This document shows positions 7,528-15,706 of a stretch of DNA of 18,410 nt, piece after piece. Every line of letters starts with the position of its first letter. Positions within the stretch are counted from its first letter, which is position 1. The translations under genes and the position numbers were made by a program. Under the pieces are notes generated by a model. It searched no databases. It was not told the DNA's origin and was given only the letters and a program-made list of their open reading frames with translations. The DNA comes from Zetaproteobacteria bacterium (GTDB lineage Bacteria; Pseudomonadota; Zetaproteobacteria; Mariprofundales; Mariprofundaceae): assembly GCA_021545625.1 (NCBI GenBank), contig JAJRVH010000068.1:1-18410 (forward strand), read 5' to 3'.

Positions 7528-8391
7528 TTATTTTCCGCCGCCAAATTCATGCACCTTGACGGCCAGCATCTTGATAGCCTCGGGACTCAGCTTTTCGCCG
7601 AAGGCCGGCATAATGGCCACGCGCGTATTCGGTACATCCTCCTGATTCACACCATAGCGAATCGTGCGCAGGATCTCCTCCCGGCTGCTTCCGAAGCGCC
7701 AGATACTGTCGGTCAGATTGGCGCCCCCCGTACCCAGCTCGTTGATCGCACCGCCCTGCGCATTCTCGCCATGGCAGCCGGAGCAGCCGTACTCATCAAA
7801 CCTGGCGAACTGTTCGCGTGTCGCCTTGCCCTCCGAGGCAGCGATCACGAAATCGGCCATTTCGTCGATCTGTTCATCGGTAAGCATATCCGCATGGGCC
7901 GGCATATCGCCCTGGCGTCCGTCGGTGATCGACTCGATGATCGTGTCGATATCACCGCCGTACAGCCAGTCATCGTCAGCCAGCACCGGGAACAGACCCG
8001 GCGCACCCTGCCCGCCGGCACCATGACAACCGGCACAATTGTCGCCGAACAGAGCCTTGGCCGAGGATTCGGCAAAGTTTTTCATGCCCTCATCCGCCAG
8101 CAAAGCCTGGCCATCCATATCGGCAACCTTTTTCAGATATGGCGCCTTGATCGCTTCGTTTTCAGCCACAGCTTGCTTGTATTCCTTGATCATCGTCCAG
8201 CCCAGAATGCCCTTCGTGGATTCGTGAACCAGCGGAATGGCCGGATAGAGGATGAAATAGACCACGCACCAGATCCAGCTGGCATGGAAGGCGATCATCC
8301 ACCAGCGCGGCGGCGGATTGGTCAGCTCCCGAATGCCATCCCATTCATGGCCCGTATCCGGTGCATGTTGAGGTTTATCTTGTTTCGCCAT
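7528..8391 (-). CDS. ccoP: CcoP, dihaem cytochrome c subunit of cbb3 oxidase, 287 aa
   Basis: CcoP carries electrons from soluble cytochromes into CcoO and CcoN. It has the N-terminal segment with PPPRWWM and one membrane helix (about residues 30-53), then two periplasmic cytochrome c domains. Haem sites are CAGCH (119-123) and CSGCH (203-207). Probable axial Met residues are Met163 (GDMPA) and Met261 (IMPAF). The GGDIDTIIESITDGRQGDMP region is strongly typical. The ATG at 8391 is chosen because AAGGAGG lies 6 bases upstream; a TTG two codons earlier would be too close to it. The start overlaps the end of ccoQ by 17 bases. Length is within the usual range for single-helix CcoP. Confidence 0.96.
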   Translation of the reverse strand: MAKQDKPQHAPDTGHEWDGIRELTNPPPRWWMIAFHASWIWCVVYFILYPAIPLVHESTKGILGWTMIKEYKQAVAENEAIKAPYLKKVADMDGQALLADEGMKNFAESSAKALFGDNCAGCHGAGGQGAPGLFPVLADDDWLYGGDIDTIIESITDGRQGDMPAHADMLTDEQIDEMADFVIAASEGKATREQFARFDEYGCSGCHGENAQGGAINELGTGGANLTDSIWRFGSSREEILRTIRYGVNQEDVPNTRVAIMPAFGEKLSPEAIKMLAVKVHEFGGGK

Positions 8392-8608
8392 GTCCAACCT
8401 CCTTTCTGATATCTTCCTTTTCGTCCAGATCCTGATTCACGAAATCACGGTATTGCTCGAACTTATCCCTGTTGGACGGCCTGAACACCCAGACATACAG
8501 GCCAATCATCAGCACCGTCAGCACCAGCACGATAATCAGTCCGGTCCAGTCGACGTGGGTCATCGACTCCCAGTCGGTGTGGAAAAAGTCCCGGATAGCC
8601 TCACTCAC
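8375..8608 (-). CDS. ccoQ: CcoQ/FixQ small cbb3 oxidase component, 77 aa
   Basis: This small single-helix protein helps stabilise the cbb3 complex, particularly binding of CcoP in some species. The helix is at about residues 20-41 and ends in the family-typical WVFRPSNRDKFEQY, followed by an acidic/charged cytoplasmic tail. At 77 residues it is somewhat longer than many CcoQ proteins, with about 15 extra N-terminal residues. It starts with GTG at 8608, overlapping the ccoO stop by 8 bases, so translation is likely coupled. The gene end overlaps the ccoP start. Confidence 0.9.
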   Translation of the reverse strand: MSEAIRDFFHTDWESMTHVDWTGLIIVLVLTVLMIGLYVWVFRPSNRDKFEQYRDFVNQDLDEKEDIRKEVGHGETR

Positions 8609-9242
8609 GGTAATCCTTCCCGGGCTGGAACTTCACCATCGTGCCCAGCACCTGCAGATAGGCGACCAGCGCATCCATCTCGGTCTTGCCCCGTACCGCA
8701 TCCGCTGCACCTGCAAAATCCTTGTCGGTATAGGGCACGCCCACCATGGCCAGCGCCCGCATCTTCTTCTCGGTCAGCGATGCGTCGATCTTGTGCTCGG
8801 CCAGGAAGGGGTAGTTCGGCATCACCGACTCGGGCACCAGCGAGCGCGGCGCCTTCAGATGCTGAATATGCCATTCGTCGGAATACTTGCCACCGACACG
8901 GGCCAGGTCAGGCCCGGTACGCTTGGAGCCCCACTGGAACGGGTGGTCGTATTTCGACTCGGCCGCCAGCGAATAATGGCCGTAGCGTTCCTTCTCGTCG
9001 CGGAACGGGCGGATCATCTGCGAATGACAGAGATAGCATCCCTCACGGATATAAACATCGCGCCCCTCAAGCTCCAGGGCCGTATACGGACGGATGCTGT
9101 CCTCGCTCTTATCCAGCTTCTCGATCACATTGTCGAGATAGAACAGCGGCACGATCTCCACGATGCCACCGACCGACACGACAATAGCCACCATAATCAG
9201 CAGACCCCAGATATTCTTTTCGAGTTTTTCCTGGAATGTCAT
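8601..9242 (-). CDS. ccoO: CcoO, monohaem cytochrome c subunit of cbb3 oxidase, 213 aa
   Basis: CcoO passes electrons from CcoP to the haem-copper subunit. An N-terminal anchor helix (about residues 10-35, containing GGIVEIVPLFYL) is followed by a periplasmic cytochrome c domain. The haem site CYLCH is at 69-73, in the typical context YIREGCYLCHSQMIRPFRDE, with Met141 in SVMPNYPFL as sixth ligand. The segment GSKRTGPDLARVGGKYSDEW is diagnostic. The ATG at 9242 has GGAGG 6 bases upstream, and it starts 12 bases after the ccoN stop. Length is normal. Confidence 0.97.
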   Translation of the reverse strand: MTFQEKLEKNIWGLLIMVAIVVSVGGIVEIVPLFYLDNVIEKLDKSEDSIRPYTALELEGRDVYIREGCYLCHSQMIRPFRDEKERYGHYSLAAESKYDHPFQWGSKRTGPDLARVGGKYSDEWHIQHLKAPRSLVPESVMPNYPFLAEHKIDASLTEKKMRALAMVGVPYTDKDFAGAADAVRGKTEMDALVAYLQVLGTMVKFQPGKDYRE

Positions 9243-9254
9243 ATCAAACCTCCC

Positions 9255-10676
9255 TCAGGCCCGGGCCGCAGCCGCTTTCGGCTGACCGGCGGTGCGTATC
9301 GTCATGGTGATATTGTACAGCATGATCAGCGCACCCAGCAGCACCAGCACGCCGCCGACGGAGCGCAGCACATAGTAGGGATGCATTGCCGAAACCGTCT
9401 CGGCAAAGGTATAGGCCAGGTTGCCGTAATCGTCGGTGGCACGCCACATCAGTCCCTGCATAATGCCCGACACCCACATCGCGCAGATATAGATCACGGT
9501 GCCGATGGTATGAATCCAGAAATGGCTGTTCACCAGACCAACCGAATAGATCTCGGTTTTCCACAGGCGCGTAACCAGATGGTAGATCGCGCCGATCGAT
9601 ACCATCGCCACCCAGCCCAGCGCTCCGGAATGCACATGGCCGATCGTCCAGTCAGTATAATGGGAAAGCGCGTTCACCGTCTTCAGCGACATCACCGGCC
9701 CCTCGAACGTGGACATCGCATAGAAGGCCAGCGACACGACCAGGAAGCGCAACACATAGTCATCGCGCAACTTGTTCCAGGCTCCGGACAGCGTCATCAG
9801 GCCATTGATCGCGCCACCCCAGGACGGGATGATCATCGCGATCGAAACCGCTGCACCCAGCGAACCGGCCCAGTCGGGCAGCGCCGTATACTGCAGATGA
9901 TGGGCACCCAGCCAGACATAGCCGAACATCAGGGCCCAGAAGTGCAGCACCGACAGGCGGTAGGAGAAGATCGGCAGATCGGCCTGCTTCGGAATGAAAT
10001 AATACATGATGCCGAGGAAACCCGCCGTCAGGAAGAAACCCACTGCGTTATGCCCCCACCACCACTGGATCATCGCATCGTGCACGCCGGAGAACAGCGA
10101 ATAGGACTTGGTCATCGTCACCGGCACGGCCAGCGAATTCACGACGTGCAGATAGGTGATCATGACCATCATGCCGAGGAAGAACCAGTTGGCCACATAG
10201 ATATGCGAGGTCTTGCGGTTGGCGATGGTCATAATGAAATTGAACATATAGGAAAGCCAGACGACGGCGATGGCGATATCAATCGGCCACTCGAGCTCCG
10301 CATACTCCTTGCCGGAAGTCCAGCCCATCGGGAAGGAGATCACCGCGCTGACGATAATCGCATTCCAGCCCCAGAAAGTGAACCAGGCCAGCCTGTCACT
10401 CCACAGCGGCACCGCGCAGGTGCGCTGCACGACGTAAAATGCCGTCGCCATCAGCGTGCAACCGCCGAAGGCGAAGATCACCGCATTGGTATGCAGGGGC
10501 CGCAGGCGACCGAAGGTCATATACTCATTCAGGTTCAGGGACGGGAAAGCCAGTTCCCAGGCCACAATATCGCCGACCAGCGCGCCGACGACCAGATAAA
10601 GCACGGCGCAAACCGCGAACCATTTGACGATGGTTAAATTGTATTCCGGAGCCTCAGAAGAAACATTTGCAGACAC
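9255..10676 (-). CDS. ccoN: CcoN, catalytic haem-copper subunit of cbb3 oxidase, 473 aa
   Basis: CcoN reduces oxygen to water at the haem b3-CuB centre with high oxygen affinity, pumping protons. It has about 12 membrane helices. Recognised residues: His62 (haem ligand, in RPLHTN), His209 (CuB ligand, in WWWGHNAVG), Tyr253 exactly 44 residues later in the position of the His-Tyr cross-linked cofactor, the CuB pair His259-His260, and His347/His349 in TIGHVHSGALGW. The GTG at 10676 is taken as start because AAGGAGGTG lies just upstream with suitable spacing; an open frame extends 23 codons further but would place this ribosome binding site inside the gene. It is first in the oxidase cluster, 126 bases after the EI24-like gene. 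Confidence 0.97.
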   Translation of the reverse strand: MSANVSSEAPEYNLTIVKWFAVCAVLYLVVGALVGDIVAWELAFPSLNLNEYMTFGRLRPLHTNAVIFAFGGCTLMATAFYVVQRTCAVPLWSDRLAWFTFWGWNAIIVSAVISFPMGWTSGKEYAELEWPIDIAIAVVWLSYMFNFIMTIANRKTSHIYVANWFFLGMMVMITYLHVVNSLAVPVTMTKSYSLFSGVHDAMIQWWWGHNAVGFFLTAGFLGIMYYFIPKQADLPIFSYRLSVLHFWALMFGYVWLGAHHLQYTALPDWAGSLGAAVSIAMIIPSWGGAINGLMTLSGAWNKLRDDYVLRFLVVSLAFYAMSTFEGPVMSLKTVNALSHYTDWTIGHVHSGALGWVAMVSIGAIYHLVTRLWKTEIYSVGLVNSHFWIHTIGTVIYICAMWVSGIMQGLMWRATDDYGNLAYTFAETVSAMHPYYVLRSVGGVLVLLGALIMLYNITMTIRTAGQPKAAAARA

Positions 10677-10716
10677 CTGGCCACCTCCTTGTTCATAAAG
10701 ATTGATTTTCAATGCA

Positions 10717-10745
10717 ACTTTACACATCCCGAAAAGCGGATGCAA
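10717..10745 (-). promoter_or_regulatory. Possible promoter of the cco cluster
   Basis: On the minus strand TTGCAT (10745-10740) is separated by 17 bases from TAAAGT (10722-10717), within the AT-rich 126-base gap between the EI24-like gene and ccoN. Each hexamer matches consensus only partly. An ATCAA half-site lies nearby (about 10700-10706), but no complete TTGAT-N4-ATCAA FNR/Anr box could be found. Weak call. Confidence 0.3.
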
Positions 10746-10802
10746 GCATTTTTTATTAACGGATTTTAATGTAGCCGGTTTTCAGATATGCGCAAGGTGA
10801 AA

Positions 10803-11540
10803 TTACGGAGAAGATGTTTCCGGAACGGCGACGCCATCGTCCGCCAATGAAAAATGGCGACTCAGACCAACAACCGCGGCGGGCAGCACGAGCAGATTCA
10901 ACCCCGGCAGCAGCAACAGCAGGCTGGCAAACCCGGCAAAGCCCAGGTAAAACCAGCGCTTCGCCTCCATCTCCCGTCTGCGCTCCGGCCAGCGCCACCC
11001 GCGACGGGAGGCCGGCGTATCCATAAACTCATAGGCAAGCAAACGAAGACCCGCATAGCCCCAGACGGCACCGGCCACGGCCGTACCGTATACCGGCACC
11101 AGCAACAGCAACAGCGAGAGCAGGGCATAGGGAATAAACTGCAGCAACGGCATCCATGCATTACCGATACTGCCCAGCACCACCTGCCACCAGCGCCCGG
11201 ACCGAGTGACTGGCGCACCGATTTCGGCACGTTCGGCCAGCGCATCCAGCCATGGGGCAGCCGCGACCGCGCCAAACACGACATAACCTACCAGCGCAAC
11301 GGCAAAGGCCAGCAACAGCGAAAACAGCCATGAAAGCCAGGCCAGCATATCCACATACCAGGCATCGCCGGTCGGAATAAACCGCTCGGCCAGAACCTGC
11401 GCCAGTTCAAACGCGCCGGCGCCGAGCAACAACATCAGCAGCGCCAGCAAGCCCAGCATGCGCCACAGGATGGCCCGCAGCCCCCCGTCGGCCAGCAAAT
11501 GCCTGAACCCGGACAGCAGACAAAGCATGCCCCGGATCAC
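10803..11540 (-). CDS. EI24/CysZ-like membrane protein, 245 aa
   Basis: This is an integral membrane protein of the EI24-domain group, which includes the sulfate permease CysZ. It begins with a typical amphipathic start (LSGFRHLLADGGLRAILWRM), then has about four long hydrophobic segments: LLALLMLLLGAGAFEL, the LAWLSWLFSLLLAF region, FIPYALLSLLLLLVPVYG, and FASLLLLLPGLNLLVLP near the C-terminus. The conserved-looking LLAYEFMDTPASRRGW precedes the last one. The GTG at 11540 is chosen because GGAGG lies 7 bases upstream and it overlaps the preceding stop (GTGA); the first ATG (11528) is too far from that site. Whether it transports sulfate or something else cannot be told from sequence. Confidence 0.85.
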   Translation of the reverse strand: MIRGMLCLLSGFRHLLADGGLRAILWRMLGLLALLMLLLGAGAFELAQVLAERFIPTGDAWYVDMLAWLSWLFSLLLAFAVALVGYVVFGAVAAAPWLDALAERAEIGAPVTRSGRWWQVVLGSIGNAWMPLLQFIPYALLSLLLLLVPVYGTAVAGAVWGYAGLRLLAYEFMDTPASRRGWRWPERRREMEAKRWFYLGFAGFASLLLLLPGLNLLVLPAAVVGLSRHFSLADDGVAVPETSSP

Positions 11541-11767
11541 GCACCGTCCTCCGAAGCGCTGCCGGACATGTCCAGGTCCTCCAGCACCCGCCGGGCCGCC
11601 CGGTATTCCCTTTCCTCGACCAGCACTCTCGCATCCATCACGCCGGGCAACGGCATCAGCGCATTCATGCCCGCATTCTCGACCCGGCACACGATACCGC
11701 GCGCCGACAGGGCATCGCAAAGAATCTGCAGCAACAACGGATCCGTCATGCGCACAAGTACCACCAT
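11537..11767 (-). CDS. DUF2007-like small protein, 76 aa
   Basis: This is a small soluble protein resembling the DUF2007 group (putative signal-transducing proteins). The pattern is an initial hydrophobic strand with Asp-Pro (VVLVRMTDPLLLQILCDAL), a short strand (GIVCRVEN), then a strand with ARVLVEEREYRAARRVLEDL, matching the usual alpha-beta fold with the C-terminal helix. No catalytic residues are known for the group. The ATG at 11767 keeps the first strand, but its ribosome binding site is poor; a Met six codons later is the alternative. It shares four bases with the downstream EI24-like gene, so the two form a unit divergent from tldD. Confidence 0.75.
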   Translation of the reverse strand: MVVLVRMTDPLLLQILCDALSARGIVCRVENAGMNALMPLPGVMDARVLVEEREYRAARRVLEDLDMSGSASEDGA

Positions 11768-11839
11768 CGCATCAGACTAGGCATCTTTTATATGCCCGTC
11801 ACCCTTGACGCGCCAGGACGGACATGAAGATTGCGCGCC

Positions 11840-13270
11840 ATGTCCCGCATTCCGAATCAACAGCACGAACTCCCGGTCGCTCCCGAAACCCTGAGCAGCA
11901 TGCTGGCCCGTATGCTGCCGGCCGGCGCCGATGACGGCGATCTCTATATCGAACAGGGCACATCCGAATCGCTGGCGCTCGAGGAAGGGCGGGTCAAGCA
12001 TATCTCGGCGTCCTCTCATCAGGGACTTGGCGCGCGCGTGATCAGGGGCGAAGCGGCAGGCCACGCCTATACCGATCGCCTCGAGCCGGAAGCGCTGATG
12101 GAGGCCGCCCGCGCGGCCCGCGCCATTGCCGGCGGCGAACAGCCTCGCGCCCCGGTTGCCATCCATGCGGCCGGCGCCGCACCGCGCCTGTACCAGCAGG
12201 ACGATCCGGCCCTGCATGTGCCACTGACCGCGCGCAAGGACATGCTCGAACGGCTGGACCGGCTGGCGCGCAGCATCGATACGCGCGTCAGGCAGGTGTT
12301 TGCCAGCATCGCCTCCTCCTTTTCCGACATCCACATCATACGCATGGACGGCACCCATATTCATGATGCCCGGCCGCTGGTCCGGCTGAACATCTCGGTC
12401 GTCGTCGAGGAAAACGGCAAGCGCGAAACCGGCAGCGCCGGCGGCGGCGGACGCTTCCCGCTGGAACGCCTGCTTGCAGGCGACGAGGCCGAACGACTGG
12501 TGCGCGAGGCCGTGCGTCTGGCCGTGCTCAACCTCGATGCCAGGGAGGCTCCGGCCGGCAGCATGCCGGTCGTGCTTGGCCCCGGCTGGCCGGGCATCCT
12601 GCTGCACGAGGCAATCGGCCACGGACTGGAGGGCGACTTCAACCGCAAGGGTACATCGGTGTTTTCCGAAAAGATGGGGAAACGCGTGGCCGCGCCCGGT
12701 ATCACCGTGGTCGATGACGGCAGTATCGCCGAGCGCCGCGGCTCATTGTCGGTGGACGACGAGGGCACGCAGAGCCAGCGCACCGTGCTGATCGAGGACG
12801 GCATCCTGACCGGCTACCTGCTGGACCGCCAGAATGCACGCCTGCTGGGCATGCAGCCGACCGGCAACGGCCGGCGCGAATCCTACGCGCACCCGGTACT
12901 GCCGCGCATGACCAACACCTTCATGCTGGCCGGCAAGGACCGCCCGGAAGATATTCTCACCTCGCTGGAGCGCGGCATCTATGCAGTCAACTTCGGCGGT
13001 GGCCAGGTCGACATCACCTCGGGCAAGTTCGTCTTTACCACCTCCGAGGCCTATTACGTCGAAGGTGGCAGGATCCAGTATCCGGTCAAGGGCGCGACGC
13101 TGATCGGTTCGGGACACGAGGTACTGCAGAAGGTATCGATGATCGGCAACGATCTGCAGCTTGACCCCGGCGTCGGCACCTGCGGCAAGGGCGGCCAGAG
13201 CGTGCCGGTGGGCGTTGGCCTGCCGACGATCCGCATCGATGAACTGACGATCGGAGGTACGCAGGCATGA
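11840..13270 (+). CDS. tldD: TldD metalloprotease subunit, 476 aa
   Basis: TldD forms a heterodimeric zinc protease with PmbA/TldE. In enterobacteria it matures the microcin B17 precursor and degrades the antitoxin CcdA. The zinc-binding HEXXXH motif is HEAIGH (256-261), within ILLHEAIGHGLEGDFNRKG, which marks this as the catalytic subunit. Other family segments include SLSVDDEGTQSQRT and TCGKGGQSVPVGVG near the end, with a conserved Cys. Length is normal. The ATG at 11840 is preferred over a TTG at 11831; only a weak purine-rich site precedes it. The gene ends in a four-base overlap (ATGA) with pmbA, fitting two partners made in equal amounts. No peptide precursor gene is seen nearby. Confidence 0.95.
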   Translation: MSRIPNQQHELPVAPETLSSMLARMLPAGADDGDLYIEQGTSESLALEEGRVKHISASSHQGLGARVIRGEAAGHAYTDRLEPEALMEAARAARAIAGGEQPRAPVAIHAAGAAPRLYQQDDPALHVPLTARKDMLERLDRLARSIDTRVRQVFASIASSFSDIHIIRMDGTHIHDARPLVRLNISVVVEENGKRETGSAGGGGRFPLERLLAGDEAERLVREAVRLAVLNLDAREAPAGSMPVVLGPGWPGILLHEAIGHGLEGDFNRKGTSVFSEKMGKRVAAPGITVVDDGSIAERRGSLSVDDEGTQSQRTVLIEDGILTGYLLDRQNARLLGMQPTGNGRRESYAHPVLPRMTNTFMLAGKDRPEDILTSLERGIYAVNFGGGQVDITSGKFVFTTSEAYYVEGGRIQYPVKGATLIGSGHEVLQKVSMIGNDLQLDPGVGTCGKGGQSVPVGVGLPTIRIDELTIGGTQA

Positions 13271-14655
13271 GCGACATCCGGAACAGGCAAACGGATCTTT
13301 CGCTGCAGGCCGGACAACTGGTCGAGGCGGCCCTGAAAGCCGGAGCTGTGCATGCCGATGCGCTGGCCGTCGCCGATACCGGCAACTCGATCTGCATACG
13401 CAACGGCCAGATCGAATCCGTCGAGCGTGAGGATGGCCGCGGCATCGGCCTGCGTGCATTCGTGGAAACCCCGAAAGGCCTGGCCTTTGCCACGGCTTCG
13501 GGCACCGATGTGTCCGAAGCGGGGCTGCGCACGCTGGCCGAACAGGTCGTGGCCATGGCCCGCATTTCCGAACCCGACCCGGATGCCGTGCCACCGGTCG
13601 GCGCCGAGCATCCCGATGCGACGGCCATCGCTGACTGGCAACAGCGACACCCCGAACGCGATTCGGGATGGACAATCGACCAGGCCCGGGATGCGGCGCT
13701 GGCATGCGAGGCCATTGCCCGCGCCTACAGCCCCGAGATCAGCAACAGCGAAGGCGCCGATGCCTCGTTCGGCACATCCCGCGTCGCCTATGCTGCCTCG
13801 GACGGCTTTGCCGCCGGTTACAGCAAATCCTCGGCCTCGCTCAGCGTCTCGGTCATTGCCGGCACGGGCGAGCAGATGCAGCGCGATTACGCATGGCATC
13901 GCGCCCTGCTCGCCAAACGCCTGAAAAGCCCGGAGCATATCGCCGGCGAAGCCGCCGAACGCGCCGTTCGGCGCCTCGGTGCTTCCGGCATGGACAGCGG
14001 CAGGGCCACGATCGTGTTCGAGCCGCGCGTCGCCAGTTCGCTGATCAGCCACCTGACCGGTGCCATCAACGGCAGGGCCGTGCTGCAAAAGCGCAGCTTT
14101 CTGGCCGGGGACAATGGCCGGATGATCTTTCCCGGTTTCGTCAACATCGTCGATGACCCCGACCATGACGAAGGTCTGGCCAACCGGCTGTTCGACGGCG
14201 AGGGTACCCGCTGCCGCAGGCGAACCCTGATTGATGCGGGGCGGCTGACCGGCTTTCTGACCGATCGCTATGCCGCCGGCCGCCTGCAATGCGAGGCCAC
14301 CGGCCATGCGCGACGCGGGCTGACCGGCGATACCGGTATCGGTCCGTCCAATGTCATCTGGCAGGGCGGCGGACACGACCAGCAGACCATCATCGACGGC
14401 ATCGACCACGGCCTGCTGGTCACGGAGCTGATCGGTTTCGGCGTCAACGGCGTCACCGGCGACTACTCGCGCGGCGCCGGCGGTTTTCTGATCGAAAACG
14501 GACGCATCTCGAAACCGGTGCAGGGCGTCACGATCGCCGGCAACCTGAAAGAGATGTTTGCAAACATCCGTCAGGTCGGTTCGGATCTGACATGGTTCGG
14601 ATCGGTCGCCGTCCCCAGCGTCGCCATCGACGCCATGACCGTCGCGGGCCAGTAG
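13267..14655 (+). CDS. pmbA: PmbA/TldE, non-catalytic partner of TldD, 462 aa
   Basis: PmbA is the partner subunit of TldD and completes the substrate tunnel of the dimer. As expected, it lacks the HEXXXH motif. Family features are visible: SVEREDGRGIGLRAF near residue 60, the region VFEPRVASSLISHL, SFLAGDNGRMIFPGFVNIVDDP, and FGVNGVTGDYSRGAGGFLIENG before the C-terminal EMFANIRQVGSDL. Length is normal. The ATG overlaps the tldD stop by four bases. It is followed after 20 bases by the sugar kinase gene on the same strand, so the three may be co-transcribed. Confidence 0.95.
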   Translation: MSDIRNRQTDLSLQAGQLVEAALKAGAVHADALAVADTGNSICIRNGQIESVEREDGRGIGLRAFVETPKGLAFATASGTDVSEAGLRTLAEQVVAMARISEPDPDAVPPVGAEHPDATAIADWQQRHPERDSGWTIDQARDAALACEAIARAYSPEISNSEGADASFGTSRVAYAASDGFAAGYSKSSASLSVSVIAGTGEQMQRDYAWHRALLAKRLKSPEHIAGEAAERAVRRLGASGMDSGRATIVFEPRVASSLISHLTGAINGRAVLQKRSFLAGDNGRMIFPGFVNIVDDPDHDEGLANRLFDGEGTRCRRRTLIDAGRLTGFLTDRYAAGRLQCEATGHARRGLTGDTGIGPSNVIWQGGGHDQQTIIDGIDHGLLVTELIGFGVNGVTGDYSRGAGGFLIENGRISKPVQGVTIAGNLKEMFANIRQVGSDLTWFGSVAVPSVAIDAMTVAGQ

Positions 14656-14675
14656 ACAGGCAAAGGAGCAACGAT

Positions 14676-15659
14676 ATGACATACGATGTTTTCGGCGTGG
14701 GCAACGCGATCATGGATTTGCAGGTGCGCTGCGACGATGCTTTTCTGGCAAGGCACGGAATCGACAAGGGCATCATGACACTGGTGGACGAAACCCGTCA
14801 GAAGAGCATTCTCGAAGCGCTGGCCGATCATCAGGTGCACTACTGTTCCGGCGGCTCGGCAGCCAACACCATCGTTGGCATCGCCGATATGGGCGGACGC
14901 GCCGCCTATGCGTGCAAAACCGGCGAGGACAGCTTTGGCCGCCGCTATCTGGAGGAAATGCAGGAACTCGGCATTCGCATCGAAATTCCGCAGGAACCGG
15001 GCCAGACCGGCACCTGCGTCGTGCTGATCACTCCCGATGCCCAGCGCACGATGCTGACCAATCTCGGCATTTCCGCGACGCTGGAACCCCACGACCTGGT
15101 CGAATCCGAAATCGCCCGGGCGAAATATCTGTACGTCGAAGGCTATCTGTTTGCCGGCGGCCCGACGAAGGATGCCGCAATGAAGGCGATCGAACTGGCC
15201 AGATCCAACGGCGTCAGGGTGGCGCTAACCGTCTCCGATCCGTTTTTGATCGACATCTGCCGCGACCACTTTCTGGAACTGATCCGGGGGCCGGTCGATC
15301 TGCTGTTCTGCAATGAACAGGAGGCCCGCGCCCTGACGGGGCTGGAAGATCCCATCGACTGCGCCAGGGAAATTCACAGGCACTGCGAAAATGTCGCGCT
15401 GACGCTGGGCAAAAAGGGATCAATCATCATGCATCAGCAGGAGGTGCTGCCCATCGAGGGCGTTGCCGTCGATGCGGTCGATACCACCGGCGCCGGCGAC
15501 ATGTATGCGGCCGGCGTACTCTACGGCATCACCAACGGACTCTCCTGGCAACAGGCCGGCCATCTGGGCAGTCACGCCGCGGCCCGCGTGGTCAGCCAGA
15601 TGGGCGCCCGCCTCCCCGCGCCCCTGAGCCGGGCCGACATCGAGGACCTGCTGGCCTGA
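14676..15659 (+). CDS. Adenosine-kinase-type PfkB family kinase, 327 aa
   Basis: This PfkB/ribokinase family enzyme most resembles bacterial proteins annotated as adenosine kinase, which phosphorylate adenosine to AMP for purine salvage. Other substrates (inosine, sugars) are possible. The N-terminal substrate-binding region VGNAIMDLQVRC, the glycine motif SGGSAANTIVGIADMGG (58-74) and the signature DTTGAGDMYAAGVLYG (269-284), with Asp275 as catalytic base, are all present. NEQEARALTG (213-222) is the usual pre-ATP motif. The ATG at 14676 has AGGAG 7 bases upstream; a much longer open frame upstream belongs to another reading of pmbA. It ends 8 bases before the -35 element of the merR operon, with no separate terminator. 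Confidence 0.88.
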   Translation: MTYDVFGVGNAIMDLQVRCDDAFLARHGIDKGIMTLVDETRQKSILEALADHQVHYCSGGSAANTIVGIADMGGRAAYACKTGEDSFGRRYLEEMQELGIRIEIPQEPGQTGTCVVLITPDAQRTMLTNLGISATLEPHDLVESEIARAKYLYVEGYLFAGGPTKDAAMKAIELARSNGVRVALTVSDPFLIDICRDHFLELIRGPVDLLFCNEQEARALTGLEDPIDCAREIHRHCENVALTLGKKGSIIMHQQEVLPIEGVAVDAVDTTGAGDMYAAGVLYGITNGLSWQQAGHLGSHAAARVVSQMGARLPAPLSRADIEDLLA

Positions 15660-15667
15660 AAACATAC

Positions 15668-15699
15668 TTGACCCTGGATCATGCTCCAGGGTCTATGAT
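15668..15699 (+). promoter_or_regulatory. MerR-type operator-promoter with 20-bp spacer
   Basis: The -35 TTGACC (15668-15673) and -10 TATGAT (15694-15699) are separated by 20 bases, the over-long spacing that MerR-family activators correct by twisting the DNA. Between them lies a perfect dyad, ACCCTGGA (15671-15678) and TCCAGGGT (15685-15692), with a 6-base centre. The layout closely matches zinc/cadmium/lead/mercury-type MerR operators. Transcription should start near 15706, right at the merR ATG. Confidence 0.9.
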
Positions 15700-15706
15700 A
15701 GCGGGT

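Noticed and set aside
8472..10637. 721-codon open frame on the plus strand opposite ccoN/ccoO/ccoQ
   Set aside because: It lies antisense to genes with complete catalytic residues and ribosome binding sites; its product is rich in His, Arg, Gln and Asp without motifs, a usual side effect of GC-rich codon use.
10699..10716. FNR box from the TTG...ATCAA sequence upstream of ccoN
   Set aside because: Arm spacing and the first half-site do not match TTGAT-N4-ATCAA.
13054..14682. 542-codon open frame opposite pmbA and the end of tldD
   Set aside because: Antisense shadow with Gly/Ala/Arg-rich low-information product; both plus-strand genes are clear.
15668..15706. Longer MerR starting at TTG 15668
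   Set aside because: These bases form the -35, operator and -10 elements; the extra residues do not fit the MerR N-terminus.
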